This document shows, piece after piece, positions 1 to 7,967 of a DNA stretch of 64,000 bases. The stretch's first letter is position 1. Each line of letters begins with the position of its first letter. The notes beneath the pieces are model-generated. The model ran no database searches and was not told the origin of the DNA. It saw nothing but the letters and a program-made list of their open reading frames with translations. The translations under genes were made by a program, and so were the position numbers. The stretch is from Planctopirus ephydatiae (GTDB taxonomy: Bacteria; Planctomycetota; Planctomycetia; Planctomycetales; Planctomycetaceae). Location: NCBI RefSeq assembly GCF_007752345.1, contig NZ_CP036299.1, positions 3,373,501 to 3,437,500 of the forward strand, given 5' to 3'.

Positions 1-1
1 G

Positions 2-1813
2 ATTTCCACACTCGGTTTTCGAGGCGAGGCTTTGGCGTCGATTGCCGAAGTGAGCCAACTGAGAATCCGGTCGCGAATGCCAGATAGCGATGTGGGGTCC
101 GAGTTGGTCGTCAACCTGGGTGAGCGGGGAGAAGTCGTTCCTTGCGGCTGTGCTGGGGGGACCTGCATCGAGATTCGTCAGTTGTTTGCCAATACGCCTG
201 TCCGCAGAAAGTTTCTCAAGAGCGATGCCACCGAATTCGGACACATCAGTGAGCAATTTACCCGGATTGCACTGGCCCGCTCACATGTTCACATGGTGCT
301 CCGTCACAACGATAAAATTGTGTACGAACTCCCCGCCACAGACCGACTGATTGACCGTCTCGAAATGTTCTACGGTTCCGCCATTTCCGAGCAGTTGATC
401 TCGATTGATCATCAACTGGGAGAAATGCGACTCTGGGGTTATGTCGGCCATCCGGCTGTTAATAAAGCCACGCGGAAATGGCAGCATCTTTTCTTGAACG
501 GACGCTGGTTCCAGGATCGATCGATTCAACATGCTCTGTCCGAAGCTTATCGCGGCCTGATCATGGTGCAGCGTCATCCGATCTGTTTTCTCTTTCTCGA
601 ACTCAACCCGGCTGATGTCGATGTCAATGTGCACCCCACCAAGGTGGAAGTGCGCTTTCAAGATCCGCAATCGATCTATCGACTCATGCTCTCATCACTG
701 CGCAATCGATTTCTCGGCATGGATCTCGACAGCAAGCTCAAGGTTCCTTCTGAAGCCAGCACAGTCGATCCTCAAGAGCAGAATGAAATTCAGAAAGAGT
801 TCTCCCAATGGGCAAAGACAGAACTTTTCAAAACTGCTGAGATCGCTGGGTCTCCGCTCATGGTTCGATCGACGTTCGGCGGTGCCAACGCAAATAGTCC
901 ACTCTCGCTGCTTTCACCGAACCTGCCAGATTCAGCCACTTCTTCGTGGAGCTTGGAAATCGCTCCCGGATTGAATCGCTTCGAGACTGAGAATCTGGAA
1001 TGGTCGGCCACGTCTCACCGGATCGTCAACAGAGTCAATTCACCATCGCATTTTGATCAGCCAGGCCATTCCGAATCGACGGATGCCATGGAGAGGTCCG
1101 AAATCGACGAGACGGCATGCGCAGAGCAGCCCGAGAAATCTGATCATAAACCGGACTCCTCTCAGGCTGGGGAAATCTCTGAAGTTCCTCATGCCGCTGC
1201 GCGCCAGAACCATCATTTCTCGACAGAATTCCTGGAAGGTGTGCGAGCGCTGCAGATTCATGATTGCTATCTGGTGGTCGAAACTCCAGAAGGAATGACG
1301 GTCATCGATCAGCATGCTTTGCATGAACGAATTCTTTACGAAGAATTCCGCCGTCGAGTACATAGCAAGGCCATGGAATCGCAGCGACTGCTCATCCCGG
1401 TACCGATTGCTCTGGGATTTCGGGGATCCAGCCTGCTTCTCGATTGCCGGGAAGCGTTAGATCAACTGGGATTCGAGATTTGCGAATTCGGGCAGGGAAC
1501 CATTCTCCTTTCGGCCTACCCGGCGATGCTCGGGAAACTGAATCAGGAGCAATTGCTTCGTGATCTGGCGGAACAATTGGAGTCTTCGTCACTTGAAAGT
1601 GCTCATCGCGATATTCTGGATGAGCTACTGAATATGATGGCTTGTAAGGCGGCTGTAAAATCGGGGCAGAAGTTGAGCCAGGAGGAAATCGAAGAGCTGT
1701 TGCGACAAAGACATCTCGTCGCTGATGCTCATCATTGTCCTCATGGCCGGCCTACGGCACTCAATCTGTCAAGAACCGAACTTGATCGGCAATTCGGACG
1801 TCTGGGCTCCTGA
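2..1813 (+). CDS. mutL: DNA mismatch repair protein MutL (5' end missing)
   Basis: The reading frame is open from base 2, so the gene starts upstream of the window; by comparison with the family about 90 N-terminal residues are missing. The fragment begins in the GHKL ATPase domain with the MutL signature GFRGEALASI (fragment residues 5-14). The transducer domain runs to about residue 220, followed by a poorly conserved polar linker and the C-terminal dimerisation/endonuclease domain from about residue 405. That domain has the metal-binding motif DQHALHERILYE (near residue 436), ACKAAVKSGQ (near 547) and CPHGRPT (near 579), which are typical of nicking MutL proteins of bacteria that lack MutH. 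It would nick the daughter strand after MutS recognises a mismatch. aroDE follows after about 50 bases on the same strand. Confidence 0.97.
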   Translation: MSTLGFRGEALASIAEVSQLRIRSRMPDSDVGSELVVNLGERGEVVPCGCAGGTCIEIRQLFANTPVRRKFLKSDATEFGHISEQFTRIALARSHVHMVLRHNDKIVYELPATDRLIDRLEMFYGSAISEQLISIDHQLGEMRLWGYVGHPAVNKATRKWQHLFLNGRWFQDRSIQHALSEAYRGLIMVQRHPICFLFLELNPADVDVNVHPTKVEVRFQDPQSIYRLMLSSLRNRFLGMDLDSKLKVPSEASTVDPQEQNEIQKEFSQWAKTELFKTAEIAGSPLMVRSTFGGANANSPLSLLSPNLPDSATSSWSLEIAPGLNRFETENLEWSATSHRIVNRVNSPSHFDQPGHSESTDAMERSEIDETACAEQPEKSDHKPDSSQAGEISEVPHAAARQNHHFSTEFLEGVRALQIHDCYLVVETPEGMTVIDQHALHERILYEEFRRRVHSKAMESQRLLIPVPIALGFRGSSLLLDCREALDQLGFEICEFGQGTILLSAYPAMLGKLNQEQLLRDLAEQLESSSLESAHRDILDELLNMMACKAAVKSGQKLSQEEIEELLRQRHLVADAHHCPHGRPTALNLSRTELDRQFGRLGS

Positions 1814-1864
1814 TGGCTGTTTGAATGACGATTTCTATCCACGCATCAATTGATAGGGCATATC

Positions 1865-3418
1865 GTGGCGTCGCAGATTTGTGTTGGAATAGGCCGCACC
1901 AGGCACCAGATGATGATTGCGGAACATCAGGCACTGGCGCAAAAAGGTGCCGAGCTGGTGGAACTCCGGGTGGATTACCTGTCGCGAACACCCGATATGA
2001 AGCGATTACTCGCTGATCGGCCTACACCCACGATTGTCACTTGTCGTCGCGTGACAGATCGCGGTCGCTTTCGCGGTACAGAAGAAGAGCGGCAGACAAT
2101 CCTGCGAACCGCCATTCTTTCCGGGGCTGATTATGTCGATATCGAAGCCGATATTGCCCCGCAGATCCGCAGATATGGCAAGACCAGGCGGATTGTCAGC
2201 CATCACGACTTCGACCAGACTCCTGATGACCTGGAAGAGAAGTATGCACAGATGTGCAAACTTGATGCAGATCTGGTCAAGATCGTGACCATGGCGAACC
2301 GGGCTGAGGATTGTGTCCGCATGCTCAAACTCGTCGAAGGTGCACAAGTCCCCACAGTCGGTTTCTGCATGGGCGAGAAGGGGATGCTCACCCGTGTCCT
2401 GTGTGGTGCCTTTGGTTCGCCATTCACTTACGCGACTTTCAATAAAGAACGGGAACTGGCTCCCGGTCAGTTTTCATTCGACGAAATGCGGAAAATGTTC
2501 CGCTACGAACAGATTACCCGCAAGACGATTCTGCTGGGTGTCCTGGGAGACCCGGTGGCCCACAGTTTGAGTCCTCTCCTGCACAATACGCTCATGCGAA
2601 AGGCTGGATTCGATGGCGTTTACCTTCCACTGCGAGTTTCCGCTTCAGAACTGAGTGAAACACTCGACGCCTACGAACAACTGGGTTTTAGTGGCTACAG
2701 TGCCACGATCCCTCACAAGGAATCTGTGCTGCAGAAATACCCGATGTGTGATGACTTTGTCCGGGCGATTGGAGCTGCAAATACAGTCTATCGCGATCAG
2801 GCGGGGCATTGGGCCTGTTCGAATACCGATTACCAGGCGGCACTCGATGCCATTCTCAGTGATCTTAAACCTGGAGAAAGCCTGGTTGGCAAACGTGTCT
2901 TATTGTTGGGTGCCGGTGGTGCTGCCAAAGCGATTGGCATGGCCATGCAGAAGAGTGAAGCTATTACAGTGGTGGCAAGCCGCACATTGAAAAGGTCTCA
3001 AGCTTTGGCTGATCAAATCGGCGGGCGGGCCATTACCTGGGAGAACCGCGGGTCGGAATTTGCCGACATTCTGATCAATTGCACGCCCGTGGGTATGCAT
3101 CCGAACTTGAATGAATCCCCCTTTCCCATTCACTGGCTGCGCGAGGGGATGCTAGTTTTCGACACGATTTACACACCCGAGCGAACTTTGCTGATCAAAC
3201 ATGCGCGTGACCGCGGCTGCACGACCGTCACTGGCGTAGAGATGTTTATTCGCCAAGCGACTGCACAGTTCCGATTGTTTACCGGGCTCAAGCTCTCGCT
3301 CGATGATGTCCGCACGATTTTCCGTCGATTGATTTCGCCTGTTCGACATGACGATCTGCTGGCCGATCCTTCGGCTGCCGATGGAAATGCGGATAACGGA
3401 CAAGTGAGCGACTCATGA
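1865..3418 (+). CDS. aroDE: Bifunctional 3-dehydroquinate dehydratase / shikimate dehydrogenase (AroD-AroE fusion)
   Basis: This fusion catalyses steps three and four of the shikimate pathway. Residues 1-220 are a type I dehydroquinase: SHHDFD carries the catalytic His (near 113) and LVKIVTMA the Schiff-base Lys (near 139). Residues 225-500 are shikimate dehydrogenase: GDPVAHSLSPLLHN binds substrate, ATIPHKE has the catalytic Lys, NTDYQA the Asp, and VLLLGAGGAAKAIG is the NADP Rossmann loop. The GTG at 1865 is preferred because AGGG lies about 8 bases upstream; a TTG at 1850 in the same frame is possible. The same domain order is known from plants and chlamydiae. The stop overlaps aroK by four bases, so the two are translationally coupled. 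Confidence 0.95.
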   Translation: MASQICVGIGRTRHQMMIAEHQALAQKGAELVELRVDYLSRTPDMKRLLADRPTPTIVTCRRVTDRGRFRGTEEERQTILRTAILSGADYVDIEADIAPQIRRYGKTRRIVSHHDFDQTPDDLEEKYAQMCKLDADLVKIVTMANRAEDCVRMLKLVEGAQVPTVGFCMGEKGMLTRVLCGAFGSPFTYATFNKERELAPGQFSFDEMRKMFRYEQITRKTILLGVLGDPVAHSLSPLLHNTLMRKAGFDGVYLPLRVSASELSETLDAYEQLGFSGYSATIPHKESVLQKYPMCDDFVRAIGAANTVYRDQAGHWACSNTDYQAALDAILSDLKPGESLVGKRVLLLGAGGAAKAIGMAMQKSEAITVVASRTLKRSQALADQIGGRAITWENRGSEFADILINCTPVGMHPNLNESPFPIHWLREGMLVFDTIYTPERTLLIKHARDRGCTTVTGVEMFIRQATAQFRLFTGLKLSLDDVRTIFRRLISPVRHDDLLADPSAADGNADNGQVSDS

Positions 3419-3969
3419 AGATCTCCTTGATTGGTTATCGTGGCACTGGCAAAACAACCATCGGAGCGAAGCTCGCGGAACATCTGCAGCTGAAATTTAT
3501 CGACGCCGACCAATTGCTGCAGGAACGAGCAGGTCGCAAGATCAGCGAGATCTTTGCGACCGATGGCGAGGCTGTTTTTCGACAGCTCGAAGCCGATCTG
3601 ATTCATGAACTGACCAACTCACCAGAATCTCTCGTACTTTCAACTGGCGGCGGAGTGATCCTGCGGCCCGAGAATCGCGCAGCTCTGCAATCGGCCGGGC
3701 CGGTGGTCTGGTTGAAAGCGACACCACGGACCATCTGCACAAGGCTGAGACTCGACTCAGCCACAGCCCATCAACGTCCGGCGTTACTGGCCGAGACGAA
3801 ACCAGATCAAACCCCAGAACAACAAATGCTCTACGAAGTGACCACCCTCCTGGCCAGGCGAGAACCTTTCTATCAAGAGACAGCATCGCTTGATGTCACG
3901 ACCGATGAACGGGATGAGGCACAAATCGTGCGAGAAACTCTTGAAAAACTTGCCGACCTGAAAATTTAA
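3415..3969 (+). CDS. aroK: Shikimate kinase
   Basis: This enzyme phosphorylates shikimate with ATP, the next step after AroE. The 184-residue protein has the P-loop GYRGTGKTT (residues 7-15), the shikimate-binding FIDADQLLQERAG region and the STGGGVILRPENR loop, and a lid with conserved arginines. Length is normal for the family. The ATG overlaps the aroDE stop codon (ATGA), giving a two-enzyme pathway operon. The last 50 residues are less conserved, as is usual. Confidence 0.95.
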   Translation: MKISLIGYRGTGKTTIGAKLAEHLQLKFIDADQLLQERAGRKISEIFATDGEAVFRQLEADLIHELTNSPESLVLSTGGGVILRPENRAALQSAGPVVWLKATPRTICTRLRLDSATAHQRPALLAETKPDQTPEQQMLYEVTTLLARREPFYQETASLDVTTDERDEAQIVRETLEKLADLKI

Positions 3970-4064
3970 TCACGCAGCCGAGCTTATCGGGATCTGATAG
4001 ACAGCACTGACGATGATTGACTTGATCATGATGGTTTCGAGAATTGGATTTACAAACTGCACAA

Positions 4065-4080
4065 TTGCATAAGCATGCAA
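4065..4080. repeat. Inverted repeat TTGCAT-AAGC-ATGCAA
   Basis: Perfect 6-base arms with a 4-base spacer lie in the 186-base gap between aroK and the prepilin peptidase gene, about 75 bases before the latter start. The size and position suit a regulator site or small hairpin; the regulator is unknown. A related string, TTGCAATAAGTATGCAT, occurs before the flavin monooxygenase gene near 43179. Confidence 0.35.
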
Positions 4081-4155
4081 CTTTCGGCAGATTGTTGGTG
4101 ATCTTCAAGACTTCAAAGTTCTCCCTAATTCAAAACGACATCCCGAAGGGAATGC

Positions 4156-5460
4156 ATGCTCGATCTCCCTGCGTGGTTCATCCTTTCGACGCTCTTTATT
4201 CTGGGTTCGATGGTCGGGAGTTTTCTGAATGTTGCTGTCTGGCGAATTCCACGCCACGACGACTGGATTCAATCACTCAAAGGGGTCGTTTATCCCCCTT
4301 CGGCCTGCCCGGGTTGTCGGACACCGATTCTTTCGAGAGATAATGTCCCTATTCTGGGTTGGTTGTTACTTCGGGGCCGCTGTCGGGCTTGTGGAATTCG
4401 AATTTCGTGGCGGTACCCGGCAATCGAAGCCCTTAATGGCATTTTGTGGGTGGTGCTCTATCTCGCCATCGTGCCTCAAGGCTACTTTCACGAAGCCTCA
4501 GCGAGTTGTATCTGGACTGAACTTTTGCCGGGAGATGCAACGGTCGTCAGCCGTGAGGGGATTTTCACTCGTGCGTTATGGCATTACGTTTATTTTCTGG
4601 TGCTGATCGAAGGGCTGCTCGTTGCCACTTTGATCGATTTTGATCTGCAGATCATTCCCGATGGAGTGACTGTCCCCATGGCGATTTTTGGTCTCGCCAT
4701 GCCCATTGTTACAGGTATGACAGCGCTCTGGCCGGTCTGGTTTCACGATCCGGAACTGATCCGCACATTGGGCCTGTTCTTCCCGGAAGGAATGTTGAGC
4801 TGGTGGGAGACATGGAGCATCCCGAGCTGGATTTCTGTATGGCCTCGATGGCATGCCATCATCTTCAGCCTGACAGGCCTGGTTGTTGGCGCTGGTATGA
4901 TCTGGCTGGTCAGAATCCTTGGATATTGGGTCTTCGGTCAAGAGGCCATGGGGTTTGGCGATGTCATTCTGGGAGGAGTGATAGGTATTTACGTTGGTTG
5001 GCAAGCCTCAATTGTGGTGTTCTTTCTGGCGCCAGTCGTGGCTCTTCTCTCACTGGGGGTCACCTTCCCATGGATCAAAAATCGGGCAATGCCCTATGGA
5101 CCATACCTGAGTATCGCCACACTCGTCGTGGTTCTTGGTTGGCAACCGATCATGACGCGCGCTGAGAAATTCTTTGCGATGGGGCCCTTACTTTTCATCA
5201 TTGGCGCCGTGATGCTGGTACTGCTGATCGCTTCTCTCTGGCTGGTGCAGGGGTTGAAGCGTTTATTGGGTATTTGCGATGAATGGCCCATCGAAGACGA
5301 ATGGACCAGTGCGGACCAGTTGATCTTCTTTGCCAACCGTCAACCGGAAGCTACGATGAGCCAGCCGGGATCCAATTCAACCTGGAATGGTGAGTTAGCC
5401 AGCCAGGGACGCTTACACAGCGAGAAGTGGCGTGGCCATACGCTTCCATGGAAAAACTGA
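4156..5460 (+). CDS. Prepilin peptidase (type IV leader peptidase, A24 family)
   Basis: This membrane aspartyl protease cleaves and usually N-methylates prepilin and pseudopilin leaders. It has an N-terminal membrane segment ending in GSFLNVAVWRIP, a cytoplasmic zinc loop with two CxxC pairs (CPGCRTP and CRACGIR, near residues 55-80), then about seven membrane segments. Catalytic aspartates are seen in LIDFDLQIIPD and in GFGDVILGG; the usual Lys after GFGD is replaced, as in some family members. At 434 residues it is longer than typical (about 260-290), because of an inserted loop near residues 195-225 and a C-terminal cytoplasmic tail of about 70 residues. ATG at 4156 has GAAGGG just upstream. 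Likely clients include the DUF1559 pseudopilin at 21848-22753. Confidence 0.93.
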   Translation: MLDLPAWFILSTLFILGSMVGSFLNVAVWRIPRHDDWIQSLKGVVYPPSACPGCRTPILSRDNVPILGWLLLRGRCRACGIRISWRYPAIEALNGILWVVLYLAIVPQGYFHEASASCIWTELLPGDATVVSREGIFTRALWHYVYFLVLIEGLLVATLIDFDLQIIPDGVTVPMAIFGLAMPIVTGMTALWPVWFHDPELIRTLGLFFPEGMLSWWETWSIPSWISVWPRWHAIIFSLTGLVVGAGMIWLVRILGYWVFGQEAMGFGDVILGGVIGIYVGWQASIVVFFLAPVVALLSLGVTFPWIKNRAMPYGPYLSIATLVVVLGWQPIMTRAEKFFAMGPLLFIIGAVMLVLLIASLWLVQGLKRLLGICDEWPIEDEWTSADQLIFFANRQPEATMSQPGSNSTWNGELASQGRLHSEKWRGHTLPWKN

Positions 5461-5485
5461 AGGACAGCCCATGACGGGCTGTCCT
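5461..5485. terminator. Hairpin terminator between convergent genes
   Basis: AGGACAGCCC (5461-5470) pairs perfectly with GGGCTGTCCT (5476-5485) around a 5-base loop, directly after the prepilin peptidase stop codon. There is no long T run, so termination may be weak or bidirectional; it sits between two convergent genes. Confidence 0.7.
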
Positions 5486-5525
5486 TGCAGAATCATGCTC
5501 AAGATACCCCTGATCGCTCGAACAA

Positions 5526-6419
5526 TCAGATCATGTTCAGGCGGCGGGCCGCTCGATAGTACTGATACTTACCCCAATCCAGGAGTCGATGCTTACCAAC
5601 AGGGGAGGGCTCCCAGCCACGCTGACGGAGCTTCCAGTTGATCGAGTGAATACCTAGACGGCGATCCAGGTCGGGTGTCCGGAAGGTGATGCTCAGCGAT
5701 ACCGAAACCTCTTCACAGTTTTGTACGAAGTGCGGATAGGTCACTGGGAAGTGAAGTCCATAACCGGGCTGCAGATCAAAGACCCACGACTTTGAGCGAT
5801 TCTCATCAGCCAGAGTCATATTGCGAACTCGTCCACCATAAAAACGCTCGAAGTCCTCTTGGGAAACAATCGACGGATCATTTCCATCGAACAGATGAAC
5901 GATTTTGCTGCCATGAATCTGGAGCAGGAAGTTATGCTCCGGATCCATGTGATAGGGCGTGATGGAACCTGGAGAGGTGAGAAAAATGTAGGCATGAGCC
6001 GACATCATGCCCGGAACAATGGCTTCAGATTGGGTACGAACTTCAGCCAAGCAGTCATCCAGGACTTTCCCGTAGGCGGGATCGTTTTCCACATGCTTGA
6101 GAACCATCCACGACTTGCATTCTTTAATGCGCCGAACGGTATCGGCCACACTGAGACCATTGCGAGGCGTGAGGTCGGGATCCTGATTGATCGGTAAGTT
6201 GCCGGCATTGTATTCGATATCGTTTTCAGGAAGTTCCTGGGCCAGCTTGAGCAAACGTTCCACGGAAAACAGCGGGTTTTCACAGAGACGATGCCGAATG
6301 AGAAATGGCTGCTTGTTAAAGCAGCGATCAAACTCGGCAGTATCCCACTCGAGCAGAGTCGAATTCTCTCCGGCAATTGCTGATGTCTGCACAGAGTTCG
6401 GAGGAGTCATAGTCAACAT
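5526..6419 (-). CDS. JmjC/cupin_8-like domain protein (putative Fe(II)/2-oxoglutarate oxygenase)
   Basis: The 297-residue protein has a C-terminal JmjC/cupin-like domain. The expected iron ligands are visible: HMD in TPYHMDPEHN (H-x-D motif, near residue 155) and a distal His in YPHFVQN. Such proteins usually hydroxylate proteins or small molecules in the cytoplasm, but the substrate here cannot be read from sequence. The start at 6419 (MLTMTPP) is preferred over an in-frame ATG at 6449 because AAAGGCG lies just before it. It is a single gene: convergent with the prepilin peptidase and separated from the next minus-strand gene by about 140 bases. Confidence 0.82.
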   Translation of the reverse strand: MLTMTPPNSVQTSAIAGENSTLLEWDTAEFDRCFNKQPFLIRHRLCENPLFSVERLLKLAQELPENDIEYNAGNLPINQDPDLTPRNGLSVADTVRRIKECKSWMVLKHVENDPAYGKVLDDCLAEVRTQSEAIVPGMMSAHAYIFLTSPGSITPYHMDPEHNFLLQIHGSKIVHLFDGNDPSIVSQEDFERFYGGRVRNMTLADENRSKSWVFDLQPGYGLHFPVTYPHFVQNCEEVSVSLSITFRTPDLDRRLGIHSINWKLRQRGWEPSPVGKHRLLDWGKYQYYRAARRLNMI

Positions 6420-6556
6420 GATCACGCCTTTACGATGAGAGCATTTCAAGCATTAAACATGGAATTCGCACAAGGTTGATTCGGTCGATGGTCACAATCT
6501 GGTTTTGTAGCTACCCGTAAAACTCAATGAGTTTTGATCTGCGAGGTATTGAGAAT

Positions 6557-7873
6557 CTAATTATCGGACATTGCGGTTTGATGTGGTGGCTTAATCACTC
6601 TTCGCAAGGCACGCAGGCCAAAGCGAGCGGCAATTGAAAGATCACCCCAGCGTCCCGTCGAGACGAGTAGTCGTTGAATCGTTCGTCGCTCGGGCCAGAG
6701 CCGCGAAATCATGAAGTGGCCAGGAGCAGCACAGGAATCGAGCCAGTTCAAATCGGGCTTCTGGTGAGCAAAGCCAATGTTTTCAATTTCTAGCTGTACC
6801 CCAGGCGAGAATTTGGCAAAGGCTTCGTCAAATCCAATCTTGAATGTAAAACCACCATCGCCCGCCAGAAAATTGCATTTGACAGCGATCGCTTGACCAT
6901 TAAGAAACAGCCCCAGCATCATCAATTGTCCGCGTTCCTGGGCTGCCCGGCAGACATCGCGAAACCACTGTGCGTGGTGAGAGAGCGATGCCAGCGCCGT
7001 CTGTTGCTGACCTTTCCATCCTCCACCTTCAAGCTGCAAAAATAGATCAACCCAGGGGTCAACATTCTCGCCGGCATTCAGTTCACGTGTTTCGAATTGC
7101 CCCTGTTCAGCAAGCCGACGACGTTGCCGCCGGAGTTCCTGACGGTGATGCGATGTGGTGGCCTGATCAAGATAAATCTCAGCACTGGCGGCTCTTCGAA
7201 ACAGCGCCCGGCCATATTGATGAGATACGAGCGAAAAGACCGCCTGTCGCTCCATGGCTTCGAGTAAAGCGTGTTGAAATGGCCCCTCACCATGCACATG
7301 CGGCAACTCGAGAAAACTGGCACCGCAGGCTGTTGTCCGAGTCCACTTGAAGAACTCGGTCAGAATGATCGCTGTGTTCTCAAAATCAACCAGTGGAGTG
7401 CAAAGATAGGTATAATCATGCTGCCAGAGTCGATCACAATTCAGTGGCTGCTGCCATGCCTTGTGCTGACGCTGGAGAGGGAACATCGCGACCAGCTTTT
7501 CGGGTTCTCCCGGCCGCAATCCCGATTGCCAGATGAGAATGAAACGAAGATTTGGATCGAAGGGAAAATGTCGCAGCGCAGGCAGGACAAACCAGTGCTC
7601 GTAAAAGGGATTGGGCTCGATCGAGCGACTGGCTAATTCACTCCACTGTGGAATGATTTCTTGCAGGCGGGAATGCTCGGTAACGATTTCCATGCGGAAA
7701 TCGGTTTCCTGTATCCGTCGTTTATTACGCTGGACGTGACCATCAGCTTTAGGAATTGAGGTGACTGCCGAAGGAGTCTCAGGGGGTGAAGCCGATGATT
7801 CCGCCATCACTGTTCCGGCTGCAGCGCTTCCCATCCCAATGTGCCTTTTCCTGTCGCTTGATCTCGGGATCAC
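6557..7873 (-). CDS. FemAB/CelD-type GNAT acyltransferase (Acetyltransf_6 family)
   Basis: This 438-residue protein belongs to the BioF2/CelD/FemAB-like GNAT group, often linked to exopolysaccharide or cell-envelope modification. After a low-complexity N-terminus of about 60 residues come two GNAT-like halves. The second holds the typical HHRQELRRQRRRLAEQG basic helix, GGGWKG, and LNGQAIAVKCNFL followed by FKIGFDEAFAKFSPGVQLE, the usual acyl-CoA region. Acyl donor and acceptor are unknown. A distant paralogue lies at 34275-35531. No operon partner is evident; the Ycf46-like gene ends 94 bases upstream on the same strand. Confidence 0.85.
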   Translation of the reverse strand: MIPRSSDRKRHIGMGSAAAGTVMAESSASPPETPSAVTSIPKADGHVQRNKRRIQETDFRMEIVTEHSRLQEIIPQWSELASRSIEPNPFYEHWFVLPALRHFPFDPNLRFILIWQSGLRPGEPEKLVAMFPLQRQHKAWQQPLNCDRLWQHDYTYLCTPLVDFENTAIILTEFFKWTRTTACGASFLELPHVHGEGPFQHALLEAMERQAVFSLVSHQYGRALFRRAASAEIYLDQATTSHHRQELRRQRRRLAEQGQFETRELNAGENVDPWVDLFLQLEGGGWKGQQQTALASLSHHAQWFRDVCRAAQERGQLMMLGLFLNGQAIAVKCNFLAGDGGFTFKIGFDEAFAKFSPGVQLEIENIGFAHQKPDLNWLDSCAAPGHFMISRLWPERRTIQRLLVSTGRWGDLSIAARFGLRALRRVIKPPHQTAMSDN

Positions 7874-7967
7874 GTTGATCCCGCAATGACCTTCACTACA
7901 GGTAAAGCTAGTTCAAGAACCGGGTGAGGCAAATCGGACCGCGATGGCTGAGTTCTTATGCGGCCGG

